DNA of 64,000 nt from Hydrogenophaga crassostreae (GCF_001761385.1 NZ_CP017476.1:2717501-2781500); one strand, 5' to 3'. Shown: positions 25,913 to 35,488, numbered from the stretch's first letter. Numbers and translations are program-made. Notes: generated by a model not told the origin, from the sequence alone.

Positions 25913-27312
25913 ACGCCGCTCGTACCCTCTTTGCCGAGCACGCACTGCTGCCCACCGGGTGGCACCAGAACGTGTTGCTGGAATGGAATGCCCTGGGTGA
26001 ACTGACCCTTGTGCAGCCCGACGCGAAGACATCCGAGCCGGTGGCAACGTGCGCGGGCCCTTTGCTGCCCGGCATGCCCAACCTGCACTCACACGCCTTT
26101 CAACGCGCATTTGCCGGACTCACCGAACACCGGGGCCCCGGGGCTGGTCAGGACAGCTTCTGGAGCTGGCGCGAATTGATGTACCAATTTGCTGGCCGCA
26201 TCTCGCCCGCTCAGCTGCGCGACATTGCCACCGCGCTGTATGCCGAAATGCTGGAAGCGGGCTACACCAGTGTGTGCGAATTCCACTACGTCCACCACGA
26301 GGAAGACGGCAAGCCCTATGCCGACGACACAACGCTGTCAAATTGCCTGATCGAAGCGGCATCGAGCACGGGCATAGGCATGACCTTGCTTCCGGTGCTG
26401 TACCAGTCCAGTGGATTCGGCGCCAAACCACCCACCGAAGGGCAGCGGCGCTTTGTTCGCCAGACCGACAACATGCTGCAACTGCTGCAGCGGCTTAAAC
26501 CACTCTGCGAGGCGCAGGGCATGCGCCTGGGTCTGGCACCGCATTCCTTGCGTGCCGTTCCGCCCGATGCACTGGATCGCGCCATTGAAGGGCTCACCGA
26601 CCTGGACCCCACTGCACCCATTCACATACACATTGCCGAGCAAACAGCCGAGGTAGACGCCTGCCTTGCATGGAGCGGTCAGCGGCCAGTGCAGTGGCTG
26701 CTGAACCATGCCCCGGTTGACCCGCGCTGGTGCCTGGTGCACGCCACCCACATGAACGCGGAAGAAACCCTGCGCGCAGCAAGCAGCGGTGCCATCGCCG
26801 GCATATGCCCTACCACCGAAGCCAACCTGGGCGACGGCATATTTGACGCCACCGCTTGGCGCGCCCACGGTGGGCGCTGGGGCATTGGCTCTGACAGCCA
26901 CGTCTGTGTCAACGCGGCCGAAGAGCTGATGCAGTTCGAATACAGCCAACGCCTGGGCTTGCGCCAGCGCAACGTGCTGGCCAGTGCACAACAACCCAGT
27001 GTGGCAACCGCCATGACGCAGGAGGCCGTGGCAGGTGGTGGGCAAGCTTGCGGGCGCAACGTCGCAGGTTTACAGGTTGGACAACGCATGGATGCCGTGA
27101 CGCTGGATGCCCAACACCCCGTTTTGGCCGCGCTGCCCACCCCGGAGCTCAGGCACTCGGCCCATGTGTTTGCCAGCCACCGCCAGAGTGCCATCCACTC
27201 CGTTTGGGTTGGTGGGCAATTGCGGGTAAAAAGCGGGCAACACGACTTGAGAGAATCAAGCCAACGCGCCTTTGCGCAAGCCCGCCGGGCCTTGCTCCAG
27301 TCATCGCCGTGA
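25909..27312 (+). CDS. hutF: Formimidoylglutamate deiminase
   Basis: 467 residues of the amidohydrolase superfamily. His60 and His62 in MPNLHSHAFQRAFAGLTE bind zinc; HIAEQTAEVDACLAW and IGSDSHVCVN supply the remaining catalytic residues. HutF deiminates formimino-glutamate to N-formyl-glutamate plus ammonia. Its presence with HutG shows the five-step route rather than the four-step HutG formiminoglutamase route. An open frame runs upstream to 25462 inside hutI, but homology starts at ATG 25909, which overlaps the hutI stop. hutG follows after 32 nt. Confidence 0.96.
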   Translation: MNAARTLFAEHALLPTGWHQNVLLEWNALGELTLVQPDAKTSEPVATCAGPLLPGMPNLHSHAFQRAFAGLTEHRGPGAGQDSFWSWRELMYQFAGRISPAQLRDIATALYAEMLEAGYTSVCEFHYVHHEEDGKPYADDTTLSNCLIEAASSTGIGMTLLPVLYQSSGFGAKPPTEGQRRFVRQTDNMLQLLQRLKPLCEAQGMRLGLAPHSLRAVPPDALDRAIEGLTDLDPTAPIHIHIAEQTAEVDACLAWSGQRPVQWLLNHAPVDPRWCLVHATHMNAEETLRAASSGAIAGICPTTEANLGDGIFDATAWRAHGGRWGIGSDSHVCVNAAEELMQFEYSQRLGLRQRNVLASAQQPSVATAMTQEAVAGGGQACGRNVAGLQVGQRMDAVTLDAQHPVLAALPTPELRHSAHVFASHRQSAIHSVWVGGQLRVKSGQHDLRESSQRAFAQARRALLQSSP

Positions 27313-27344
27313 CCCCACGAGATTGAAATCAGGAACCAAAACCC

Positions 27345-28157
27345 ATGTCAGACAACGCCTGCCCACCCTTTGTCTTCCATGCGGGCACGCAGCCGCTGTT
27401 GCTCTCCATTCCCCACATGGGCACCCACATTCCGCCTGCCATTGCTGAAGGCATGACATCCGAAGCACTGGAAATGCATGACACCGACTGGCATCTCGAC
27501 CAGTTGTACAGCTTCGCCCGCGAGATGGATATATCGGTTTTGATGGCCACGCATTCACGCTACGTGGTGGACCTCAACCGCCCACAAGATGGCGCGAGCC
27601 TCTACCCGGGCCAGAACGTGACGGGCCTGTGCCCGGTGGACACATTCGACCAGACGCCGCTGTATCTGGAAGGATCCGCGCCTGATCCCACCGAGGTGCA
27701 ACGCCGCGTGGCGGCCTATTGGAAGCCGTACCACGAGCAACTCTCAGGCGAGCTACGCAGGTTGCGCAACCTGCACGGGAATGCCGTGCTGTGGGACGCG
27801 CACTCCATCCGTTCAGTGGTTCCGAGGTTTTTTGAAGGCCGCTTGCCCAATTTCAATCTGGGCACCGCCGACGGAACGAGTTGCTCTCCCGATCTGGCCC
27901 AAGCGCTGATGGCCATTGCAAAAGCCATTCCGGACCAAACTGCCGTGTTGAACGGACGCTTCAAAGGCGGCCACATCACGCGCCAATATGGCGAGCCCGA
28001 AGACGGCATGCATGCCGTGCAACTGGAGCTCACCCAAAGCAGCTACATGCAAGAAGCCATGCCCTTTGCCTTCCTGCCTGAACGCGCCGCCCTGGTGCAA
28101 CCCCATCTGAAGAAGCTGCTGCAAGCCTGCCTGGCGTTTTCTTGCCAGGCAGGCTGA
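27345..28157 (+). CDS. hutG: N-formylglutamate deformylase
   Basis: 270 residues. HutG of this type hydrolyses N-formyl-L-glutamate to glutamate and formate, the last step. Motifs: SIPHMGTHIPP (about 26), RYVVDLNRPQDGA, LWDAHSIRSVVPRFFEG, and ELTQSSYMQE near the end. ATG with AGGA about 10 nt upstream. The last codons and stop are part of a perfect 12-bp stem-loop that probably marks the operon end. Convergent with the RND efflux operon 30 nt away. Confidence 0.95.
   Translation: MSDNACPPFVFHAGTQPLLLSIPHMGTHIPPAIAEGMTSEALEMHDTDWHLDQLYSFAREMDISVLMATHSRYVVDLNRPQDGASLYPGQNVTGLCPVDTFDQTPLYLEGSAPDPTEVQRRVAAYWKPYHEQLSGELRRLRNLHGNAVLWDAHSIRSVVPRFFEGRLPNFNLGTADGTSCSPDLAQALMAIAKAIPDQTAVLNGRFKGGHITRQYGEPEDGMHAVQLELTQSSYMQEAMPFAFLPERAALVQPHLKKLLQACLAFSCQAG
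28124..28155 (+). terminator. Perfect 12-bp hairpin overlapping the hutG stop
   Basis: AGCCTGCCTGGC (28124-28135) and GCCAGGCAGGCT (28144-28155) are exact complements around the 8-nt loop GTTTTCTT. The right arm includes the first base of the hutG TGA. No T-run follows on the plus strand, so it may block transcription from the convergent operon, stabilise the 3' end, or act with Rho. Confidence 0.6.
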
Positions 28158-28187
28158 ACAAGGCGCCCCCCGACTACAACCCCTGTA

Positions 28188-31100
28188 TCACCCCGTCACC
28201 ACGGCGGCCTGTGCAGGCACTGCCGCTTCTGTTGCATGGGTAGGCTTTGCCGGGCCAATACCAAACATGCGCCCGAAAAACAGCGAGATATCGTCCACGA
28301 TGGTGAACACCGCTGGAATCACCAACAGGCTCAAAAAGGTGGAGGTGATCAAACCGCCGATGACAGCCACCGCCATCGGCGAGCGGAAGCTGCTGTCAGC
28401 AGCGCCCCAGCCAATGGCAATGGGCAACATGCCCGCACCCATGGCGATGGTGGTCATCACAATCGGGCGGGCGCGCTTGTGGCAAGCGTCCAGAATCGCG
28501 TGGGTGCGGTCCATGCCGTGTTCGCGGCGCGCTTCAATGGCGTACTCCACCAGCAGAATCGAGTTCTTGGTGGCCACGCCCATGAGCATGATCAGGCCGA
28601 TCAGCGAAGGCATGGAGAAACTCTTGTCGGCCACCAGCAGGCCCACGAAAGCACCGCCCAGCGACAGCGGCAAGGCTGCCAGAATCGTGAACGGATGCAG
28701 GAAGGCCTTGAACAGCAACACCAGCACGATGTAAATGCACAGCACGCCGGTCAGCATGGCCAAGCCAAAGCTGGCAAACAGCTCGCCCTGCACTTCGGCA
28801 TCGCCAATCTCCAACACCTGCACGCCCGCTGGCAAGCCCTTCATGCTGGGCAGTTTCTCCACAGCGGTTTTCATGTCGCCCAGAGCGATGCCTGCCAGCT
28901 CGACCTCAAAGTTGATGTTGCGCGAACGGTCATAGCGGTCGATCACGGCGGGGCCCCCGCCAAACGTCAGTGTGGCCACCTGACCCAGCATCACCGGGCC
29001 CTTGGCGCCGGGAACCGTCAGGCGCGACAACACATCCAGATCGGCCCGGGCAGAAGCCGCCAGCTTGACCACGATGGGAATCTGCCGCTGCGGCAGGTTC
29101 ATCTTGGGCAAGGCGCTGTCGTAATCACCCACAGTGGCGATGCGCAAGGTGTCCGCAATGGCTGCGCTGGTCACGCCCATCTCGGCCGCCTTGCTGAGGT
29201 CGGGGGTGACGCTGATTTCGGTGCGCACAAGGGCCGCACTCGACTGGATGCTGCCCACGCCTTCGATGGTGCGCAGATCGCGCTCGATGGCCTTTGCGGC
29301 CACAGCCAACGCATTGGTGTCGTTGCCCGTCAAGGTCAGGATGTATTTCTCTCCGGATCCACCCAAACCCACCTTGCTGCGCACACCTGGCAAGTTGGAC
29401 ATGGCCTCACGCAGCTGGTTCTCGATCACCTGTTTGCGTGGGCGCTCGCCCCGCTTGGTGAGCTGGATGGTCAGGGCCGCCTTGCGCGACTCCGCAGCAC
29501 CCTGTGGTGCAAACGGATCGCTGCCCGCCGAACCCGAGCCAATGGTGGTGTAAACGGACTTCACGTTGTCGATCGCAGACACCAGAACACGGGCCTGCTC
29601 AGCGGTGTCAACGGTTTGCTGCAGGGTTGTGCCAGGCGGCAACTCGATATAGACCTGGGTCTGCGAGTTGTCGTCGGCGGGAATGAAGCCCTGAGGCAAC
29701 AAGGGAATCAGCATGACGGAGCCCACAAAAAAGGCGCCAGCTGCAATCATGGTGATCCAGCGGTGCCTGATGCACCAGGCCGCCCATTTGCCGTAGGTGT
29801 CCAGCCACTTCGGCTCGTGCTGGCTGCTGGTCCAGGCCCAGACACGCTCGAAAAACGGGCTTCGCCGGGCCCAACCGGGGCGATTTTCAGCGGTCACGAA
29901 CGGCTTCATGATGTAGGCCGCCATCATGGGCGTGAGCGCACGCGCCACGATCAACGAGGCAAACACCGCCAGCGAAGCCGTCCAGCCAAACTGCTTGAAG
30001 AACTTGCCGGGGATACCGGCCATGAATGCGGTGGGCAAAAACACCGCGATCAGCGTGAAGGTGGTGGCAATCACGGCCAGACCGATTTCGTCGGCCGCTT
30101 CCATCGCCGCCTTGTAAGGCGACTTGCCCATGCGCATGTGGCGCACGATGTTTTCAACCTCCACAATCGCGTCGTCCACCAGAATGCCGATCACCAGCGA
30201 CATGGCCAGCAGTGTGACCACGTTGATGGAAAAGCCCAGGTAATACATGCCGATGAAGGCGGGTATGGCCGAGAGGGGCAACGCCACGGCAGATACCACG
30301 GTGGCCCGGAAGTCGCGCAAAAACAGCCACACCACCAAAACGGCCAGGATCGCGCCCTCATACAGCAGCGCCATGGAACCCGCGAACTCCTCTTCGACCG
30401 GGGTCACAAAGTCAAACGATTCGGTGATCTGCAAGTCGGTCCGCTCGGCCTGCAAGGCCTTCAGTTTTTCACGCACACCGTGGCCCACCTCGACCTCGCT
30501 GGCGCCGCGGCTGCGGGCCACTTCAAAACCCACCACCGGCTTGCCATCGAGAAAGGCTGCGGCTGTGGGCTCGGCCACGGTATCTTTCACTTCAGCGATC
30601 TGGTCCAGCCGCACGCGGCGGCCATCAGACAATGACAGCTCCATCTGCGCCAGATCTTCGGCCGACTTCAACGCCGACAAGGTCCGCAAGGGCTGCTGGC
30701 TGCCGCCAATATCGGCACGGCCACCGGCACTCTCGATTTGCACGCGGGCCAGTTGCCTCGATATGTCAGAGGCGGTCGTCCCAAGCGATTGCAGCTTCAG
30801 CGGATCGAGCAGGATCTGCACCTCGCGGTTCACCCCCCCCACGCGGTTGACCGCACCCACGCCGCGCACCGATAGCAGCAGCTTGCTGATGTCATTCTCG
30901 ACAAACCACGAGATCGCCTCGTCATCCATCTTGTCGGAACTGACCGTGTAGGCCAGTACCGCGCCGCCGGCCAGCTCCACCTTGTTGATGATGGGTTCCT
31001 GGATGTCGGATGGCAGATCACCACGCACTTTGGCAACCGCAGAACGCACATCGTCCAGCGCTTCCTGGGTGTTTTTTTCGATACGGAATTCGGCGGTGAT

Positions 31101-31370
31101 GGTGACCACGCCGTCTTGCACCTTGGTATAGATGTGCTTGAGGCCTTGCAGCGAGGCCATGCCGTTTTCGATCGGGCGGGCCACGTCGTTTTCCAGCTGG
31201 TTGGGCGCAGCGCCCGGCAGACTGGCAATCACGGTGATGTTGGGCACGTCCAGATCGGGAAAGTTTTGCACCTTCATCGAATTGAACGAGTACAACCCTG
31301 CCAGCGTCAGCATGACGAAAAGCATCACGGCGGGAATCGGGTTTTTGATCGACCAGGCGGAGACGTTCAT
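28188..31370 (-). CDS. RND efflux pump, inner-membrane permease
   Basis: 1060 residues from ATG 31370 (AGGA 8 nt upstream); the open frame reaches 31412. The chain has the RND plan: TM1 near the start (AVMLFVMLTLAGLYSF), a large periplasmic loop, TM2-6 with the proton-relay GILVDDAIVEVENI carrying paired Asp residues, a second loop, and TM8-12. The family exports drugs, solvents or metals using proton influx. The paired Asp without heavy-metal motifs favours the hydrophobe/amphiphile exporters (HAE); the substrate is unknown. Last gene of an outer membrane-adaptor-pump operon. No regulator adjoins. Confidence 0.93.
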   Translation of the reverse strand: MNVSAWSIKNPIPAVMLFVMLTLAGLYSFNSMKVQNFPDLDVPNITVIASLPGAAPNQLENDVARPIENGMASLQGLKHIYTKVQDGVVTITAEFRIEKNTQEALDDVRSAVAKVRGDLPSDIQEPIINKVELAGGAVLAYTVSSDKMDDEAISWFVENDISKLLLSVRGVGAVNRVGGVNREVQILLDPLKLQSLGTTASDISRQLARVQIESAGGRADIGGSQQPLRTLSALKSAEDLAQMELSLSDGRRVRLDQIAEVKDTVAEPTAAAFLDGKPVVGFEVARSRGASEVEVGHGVREKLKALQAERTDLQITESFDFVTPVEEEFAGSMALLYEGAILAVLVVWLFLRDFRATVVSAVALPLSAIPAFIGMYYLGFSINVVTLLAMSLVIGILVDDAIVEVENIVRHMRMGKSPYKAAMEAADEIGLAVIATTFTLIAVFLPTAFMAGIPGKFFKQFGWTASLAVFASLIVARALTPMMAAYIMKPFVTAENRPGWARRSPFFERVWAWTSSQHEPKWLDTYGKWAAWCIRHRWITMIAAGAFFVGSVMLIPLLPQGFIPADDNSQTQVYIELPPGTTLQQTVDTAEQARVLVSAIDNVKSVYTTIGSGSAGSDPFAPQGAAESRKAALTIQLTKRGERPRKQVIENQLREAMSNLPGVRSKVGLGGSGEKYILTLTGNDTNALAVAAKAIERDLRTIEGVGSIQSSAALVRTEISVTPDLSKAAEMGVTSAAIADTLRIATVGDYDSALPKMNLPQRQIPIVVKLAASARADLDVLSRLTVPGAKGPVMLGQVATLTFGGGPAVIDRYDRSRNINFEVELAGIALGDMKTAVEKLPSMKGLPAGVQVLEIGDAEVQGELFASFGLAMLTGVLCIYIVLVLLFKAFLHPFTILAALPLSLGGAFVGLLVADKSFSMPSLIGLIMLMGVATKNSILLVEYAIEARREHGMDRTHAILDACHKRARPIVMTTIAMGAGMLPIAIGWGAADSSFRSPMAVAVIGGLITSTFLSLLVIPAVFTIVDDISLFFGRMFGIGPAKPTHATEAAVPAQAAVVTG

Positions 31371-31371
31371 T

Positions 31372-31494
31372 TCAGTGTTCCTGACCCTGTGCCACCGAAG
31401 TGGCTTGTTCAAGAATCCCGTGGATCTGGCCTAGCCAGGCCGCCGGGATTGCCCCCTTCAAGGGGGTCGGGCAGAGCGCGACAGGGGTGTTCAT
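31372..31494 (-). CDS. Small open frame bridging adaptor and pump genes
   Basis: A 40-codon frame whose ATG overlaps the adaptor stop (TGATG) and whose TGA ends 1 nt before the pump ATG. The peptide starts MNTPVALCPTPLKGAIPAAW and has no recognised domain or membrane segment. The region includes a GGGGG/CCCCC hairpin that looks like an intergenic repeat, so the frame may be a chance product or a device that carries ribosomes across the gap. No homologue is known to me. Confidence 0.3.
   Translation of the reverse strand: MNTPVALCPTPLKGAIPAAWLGQIHGILEQATSVAQGQEH
31452..31466. repeat. Short palindromic hairpin in the adaptor-pump gap
   Basis: CCCCCTT and AAGGGGG surround a single base, giving a compact GC-rich hairpin inside the 123-nt gap. 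Similar C-run/G-run palindromes occur as interspersed intergenic repeats in Comamonadaceae; membership of such a family is inferred from general appearance. Confidence 0.4.
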
Positions 31495-32639
31495 CATTCA
31501 ACCACCTTCACCAGGTCACCTTCGTTCAAGAAGCCCGCGCCTTTGACGGCCACGCCCTCTTCAGCCGTCAAGCCATCGAGCAGTTCCACCCGATCCCCGA
31601 CCCTGCGACCGGTTTGTACCTTTCGCTGGCTGGCCTTGCTGTCGGCATCGATCACGAACACGTAGTTGTGGCCATCGCGCACCACGAGCGCTGTGGCTGG
31701 CACAGTCAGTGCCTGGCTTTCGCCCAGTTCAAACCGGCCTTTGGCAAAGGTGCCTGCCGTCAACTCGCTGTGGCGTGGCAGGTCCACATACACAATGATG
31801 TTGCGCGTTTGCAGATCGGCGGTGGGCGAAATCGCCCGCACCTGACCAATCAGCTCGGTGCCTGTGGCCAGCGTGACATTCACCGATTGCCCCACTTTCA
31901 CGCGCCCCACCTCGCTCGGGGTGACCTCGCCTCGCCATTCCATGCGGCCCTGCCGAACCATGCGAAACAATTCTTGACCTGCGCCGACCACCCCACCCAC
32001 GGTCGCGCTGCGCGCTGAAATCACGCCGTCATCTGGCGCTTTCACCGAGGTGTTGCCCAGGCGCACCTGACTGGCGCTGTACCCGGCCTTGGCCGCTTCC
32101 CACTGGGCCTTACCGACCTTCTCTGCGGTCAGGTACTGCGCAATTTGCGACTTCGAGAGAGCGCCGGTGTCTTGAATGGAACGGGCTCGATCTGCATCGG
32201 CCTTGGCGTTCTCGTAGTTGGCCTCGGCCTGCATCACCGCGGCTTTGCCCTGCAGGCTTTCGGCTTCGGCGGTGGCGGTCACAAATGTGGCCAACACCTG
32301 ACCCTTGCGCACCTGATCCCCCACATTGGCCTTCACCGTGGCCAGGCGCAGGCCGCTGACCTCCGCGCCCACGCTGGCTTCTTGCCAGGCGCTCACATTG
32401 CCGTTGGCGTCCAGCGACAGGCCAACAGAGCCCGTGTTGGGCTTTTCAACTGTCACGGTCATCGACGGCTTCGCGCCGCTCACCGAGCCATCGCCAGCGA
32501 CCGCCTCGGTCGACACTGCACCCTCGGGCTTTTCTTCACCCTTGGGTTGACAAGCCGCCAGCGCGAATCCAGTCAGGCCAATGGCAAACCAGGTCCAGGC
32601 TTTGCCCTTGCATGGGCGAGTTATTGTGTTTGGATTCAT
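31494..32639 (-). CDS. RND periplasmic adaptor (membrane-fusion) lipoprotein
   Basis: 381 residues. The signal sequence ends in the lipobox ALAAC (Cys about 30), so it is probably anchored in the inner membrane by lipid. A biotinyl-lipoyl-like half (LSLDANGNVSAWQEASVGAEVSG, about 75-95; VKANVGDQVRKGQVLATF), a helical hairpin (about 120-180) and beta-barrel segments (VGRVKVGQSVNVTLATG) follow. It links the pump to the outer-membrane channel. Its ATG overlaps the stop of the upstream channel gene by 4 bp, and its stop overlaps a small open frame. Confidence 0.92.
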   Translation of the reverse strand: MNPNTITRPCKGKAWTWFAIGLTGFALAACQPKGEEKPEGAVSTEAVAGDGSVSGAKPSMTVTVEKPNTGSVGLSLDANGNVSAWQEASVGAEVSGLRLATVKANVGDQVRKGQVLATFVTATAEAESLQGKAAVMQAEANYENAKADADRARSIQDTGALSKSQIAQYLTAEKVGKAQWEAAKAGYSASQVRLGNTSVKAPDDGVISARSATVGGVVGAGQELFRMVRQGRMEWRGEVTPSEVGRVKVGQSVNVTLATGTELIGQVRAISPTADLQTRNIIVYVDLPRHSELTAGTFAKGRFELGESQALTVPATALVVRDGHNYVFVIDADSKASQRKVQTGRRVGDRVELLDGLTAEEGVAVKGAGFLNEGDLVKVVE

Positions 32640-34069
32640 GACGGATCTTTGATGGCAGAAAGGTTGTTCTCGGGATCAAAGCCGCCACCCAGGGCGACAT
32701 ACAGGTTGATCCAGGTGCTGATGCGTTCTTGTTGCAAGGCAATCGCCCCGCTCTCGGCATTGAGTTGCAGGCGCCGGGCATCTTCCAAGTCGTTGAGACT
32801 GGCAAAACCCACCCTGTAGCGGGCTTCAGTGGCCTTGAACGACTGGGTATAACCAGCCAACGCGATGGATGTGTCTCCTTCACGTTGGCGCAGGCCATCG
32901 AGCGTGACCAAAGCCTGCTCAACCTCAGCCACCGCTTGGCGCAACACGGCCGCGTAGGCCTGGCCGCTGGCCTCGTACAGCGCAACTGCCGCGTCGGTTC
33001 GCGCTTGCAACGCGCCACGACCGACCACTGGAATGGTCATGCTGAACGGGCCAATCGACCAGGTATTGAAACTGCTGGTCTCACCGCCGGTGGAAAACCG
33101 GTTGCGCAGCCAACTGCCTGAAAACGACAGGTTGGGCAACATGTCCGCACGGGCAACACCCACGCCTTGCGCGGCCGCCGCCCAGCTGGCCTGGGCGCGG
33201 GCCACATCCGGGCGCTGGCGAATGGCATCCATCGGAACAGCCTTCACGGCCAGAGCGCCCTCAAGCGCAGCCGATGCGGTCATGGCCGGCGCTTCGGACA
33301 GCGCTGTCCGCAACGCCGGCTCGGAGAGCGCCGTCAGTGCGACCAGCGCTTTGATCTGCCGGTTGCATTGGTCCGCCTGTTGCCTCGCGCGCGCGGCGCT
33401 GTCGGCCTGGCTCGCCCGCGCCAAAGCCGCCACGGCGGGCGCCGTCAAGCCAGCGCGCTCTGTGTGGCCCGCCGCCTCGGCCGTCACGGCACGCGAATCG
33501 CGATCTCGCTCGACCACACCCAGCTGCACCTGGCACAACCGCTGTGCAAAATAGGTTTGCGCCAGTTCCGACGCCACCAGAACACGCGCCTCGTGCCAGC
33601 CGGCATTGGCCGCCGCCTGTTGCGCTCTCGACTGGTCGACGCCAGCACGGTTACCACCCCACAGATCGAGCGCCCAGGAAGCCTGCGCACCGACACCCAG
33701 GGCGGTTCCCACCACATCGGCAGCGGATGAGCTGCGCCCACGCGAGGCCGACGCCACTGCCGCCACCTGCGGGCCAGCCAACACCTCATTGGTTTCCAGT
33801 GCCGCACGCGCGGCAAACACCTGTGCCCGAGCTGAAGCCAGGGTTGGGCTCTGCGCCTGAGCGAGAGCGATCCAATTCACCAGCAAAGGATCATCAAACT
33901 GGCCCCACCACTCGGTCAGGGCCCCGGTGTTTCCGGCATGGGGCACCACAGGGGCGAACCATTGCGCAGGCGCCTGTGCCGGGACGGGTCCCGCCGAACC
34001 CACTGGTGGTATCGCGGCGCAGCCGCTGAGCACTGCGGCGGCCAACAGCGTGCCAAACTTGCGTTTCAT
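32636..34069 (-). CDS. NodT-family outer-membrane efflux lipoprotein
   Basis: 477 residues from ATG 34069. The lipoprotein signal MKRKFGTLLAAAVLSGC ends with lipobox LSGC. Two long alpha-helical repeats follow (about 60-250 and 265-470), typical of TolC/NodT channels; a conserved DLWGGNRAG and PDVARAQASWAAAAQGVGVARA segment marks each half. It forms the outer-membrane exit duct for the RND pump. First gene of the operon, coupled to the adaptor by an ATGA overlap. No clear Shine-Dalgarno precedes it; a TTG three codons earlier is in frame. Confidence 0.92.
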   Translation of the reverse strand: MKRKFGTLLAAAVLSGCAAIPPVGSAGPVPAQAPAQWFAPVVPHAGNTGALTEWWGQFDDPLLVNWIALAQAQSPTLASARAQVFAARAALETNEVLAGPQVAAVASASRGRSSSAADVVGTALGVGAQASWALDLWGGNRAGVDQSRAQQAAANAGWHEARVLVASELAQTYFAQRLCQVQLGVVERDRDSRAVTAEAAGHTERAGLTAPAVAALARASQADSAARARQQADQCNRQIKALVALTALSEPALRTALSEAPAMTASAALEGALAVKAVPMDAIRQRPDVARAQASWAAAAQGVGVARADMLPNLSFSGSWLRNRFSTGGETSSFNTWSIGPFSMTIPVVGRGALQARTDAAVALYEASGQAYAAVLRQAVAEVEQALVTLDGLRQREGDTSIALAGYTQSFKATEARYRVGFASLNDLEDARRLQLNAESGAIALQQERISTWINLYVALGGGFDPENNLSAIKDPS

Positions 34070-34206
34070 CAAAGCCAAACTTTCAAAATGGAGGTATGTC
34101 GCACTGCAACATTGCCAGGGAATTTATCAAAAACGCGGGCTCGAACATGTCAATTTGTTTCAAGGCCCAAAAAAAGTGAGCAATGCGGCTGCCTGGCTCA
34201 TGCGAC

Positions 34207-34746
34207 TCAGTCATCGTCCATCCCAACCAGCGCAGGAAAAAGCACCTCGGTGAAACCAAATTTCGAAAAATCGCGCACCCGCATCGGATAGAGCACCCCG
34301 ATCAGGTGGTCGCACTCGTGCTGCACCACACGCGCATGAAACCCATCCACCTCGCGGTCAATCGCCCGCCCCTTCAGATCAAAGCCCTGGTAACGGACGC
34401 GTCGCCAGCGAGGCACCACCGCGCGCAACCCCGGCACCGACAGGCAGCCCTCCCAGTCCTCGTCCTCGGCATCGCCCACGGGCGTGATCACCGGGTTGAG
34501 CAACACGGTCCTGGGCACAGGCGCTGCCTCCGGGTAGCGTGGAATCACCTGCCCGGAACCAAAAATCACCAGTTGCAGATCAACGCCTATCTGTGGCGCG
34601 GCCAGCCCTGCACCGTTGGCAAGGGCCATGGTTTCCTCCATGTCGGCCACCAACTGGTGAAGCTCGGGTGTATCAAAGCTTGAAACGGGCTGGGCCGTGC
34701 GCAGCAATCGGGCATCGCCCATCTTCAAAATCGTGTGAACAGCCAT
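34207..34746 (-). CDS. def: Peptide deformylase
   Basis: 179 residues with all three signature motifs: GAGLAAPQIG (45-54), EGCLSVPG with metal ligand Cys101, and QHECDHLIG with His143, Glu144 and His147. It removes the formyl group from nascent proteins using Fe(II). The more common genomic partner fmt is not adjacent, so this may be a stand-alone copy; another could exist elsewhere. Divergent from the small cytochrome gene. Confidence 0.95.
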   Translation of the reverse strand: MAVHTILKMGDARLLRTAQPVSSFDTPELHQLVADMEETMALANGAGLAAPQIGVDLQLVIFGSGQVIPRYPEAAPVPRTVLLNPVITPVGDAEDEDWEGCLSVPGLRAVVPRWRRVRYQGFDLKGRAIDREVDGFHARVVQHECDHLIGVLYPMRVRDFSKFGFTEVLFPALVGMDDD

Positions 34747-34875
34747 GGTGACCTCGAAACCAAAGTTCCCATTTTCCGCCGAATTGCAGATCGATGCACC
34801 CGACCCACCCTGGCGAGGACACCAAACAGGTTCTTCACTCCGGAAAAGCCGGGCAACCTGCGGGTCTGCAAAGAG

Positions 34876-34904
34876 TTGGCAGCACCGGATGGACCCTGTA
34901 CAGT
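34876..34904 (+). promoter_or_regulatory. Sigma-70-like promoter of the cytochrome gene
   Basis: TTGGCA (34876-34881, five of six) and TACAGT (34899-34904, four of six) are separated by exactly 17 nt and lie 61 nt before the ATG at 34966. Confidence 0.55.
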
Positions 34905-34965
34905 AAGACCACCGGCTCGGGGAACCCCTGCACCTTCAGCGCCGTTCACCCAGGAGATTGAAGCC

Positions 34966-35340
34966 ATGCAAAAGACTGTCAAAACCCTCCATCAACCCAT
35001 CCGAAGGGCAGCGCGATGGGCCCTCGCCTCCATCTTGCTGGTTGGTGGCGCCATCTGGGTTGCCACCCCCGCACATGCCCAGGGCGCCGACATCTTTAAA
35101 GGCGCGGATCTGGCATTGGGTGAACAGTTGATCGCTGAACACCAATGCGTTCAATGCCATACCAGCAAAGTGGGCGGCGACGGCAGTGCCATCTTCAAGC
35201 CACAGGGGAAATTCAACACCGCAGGCCTGATGCGTGGCATGGTGGAAATGTGCAACACCAACATGAACATGGGCATGTTCCCGGAAGAGGTCACGGCGAT
35301 AGCCGCAGTGCTGAACCGGGATCACTACAAATTCAAGTAG
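34966..35340 (+). CDS. Small exported c-type cytochrome
   Basis: 124 residues from ATG 34966 with AGGAG 9 nt upstream. A Sec signal peptide (basic start, hydrophobic ILLVGGAIWVA, cleavage after AHA-Q at about 39) precedes a single haem site CVQCH (Cys61, Cys64, His65). The Met-rich NMNMGMFPEEV (about 99-109) probably gives the axial Met ligand. The size and fold fit a monohaem class I cytochrome acting as periplasmic electron carrier. No oxidase or dehydrogenase partner is adjacent; the molybdenum hydroxylase 3 kb away is a possible donor (inference). Confidence 0.8.
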   Translation: MQKTVKTLHQPIRRAARWALASILLVGGAIWVATPAHAQGADIFKGADLALGEQLIAEHQCVQCHTSKVGGDGSAIFKPQGKFNTAGLMRGMVEMCNTNMNMGMFPEEVTAIAAVLNRDHYKFK

Positions 35341-35488
35341 GCGTCCCAACTTTTCACCACAGCACAACCGCCTCGACTGATCAAGATCGGCAAACCGCCC
35401 AAGCACGGGCGAGTATGTGCAGCTTCGCTGCTTACCCACCAGCAGCAGTGGCTGCTCGACGAACGGCACCGTTGGCGGTCCGGCTCGG

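Noticed and set aside
28236..30635. Long plus-strand frame opposite the RND pump gene
   Set aside because: Same antisense artefact; composition is His/Gln/Gly-rich and no family is recognisable.
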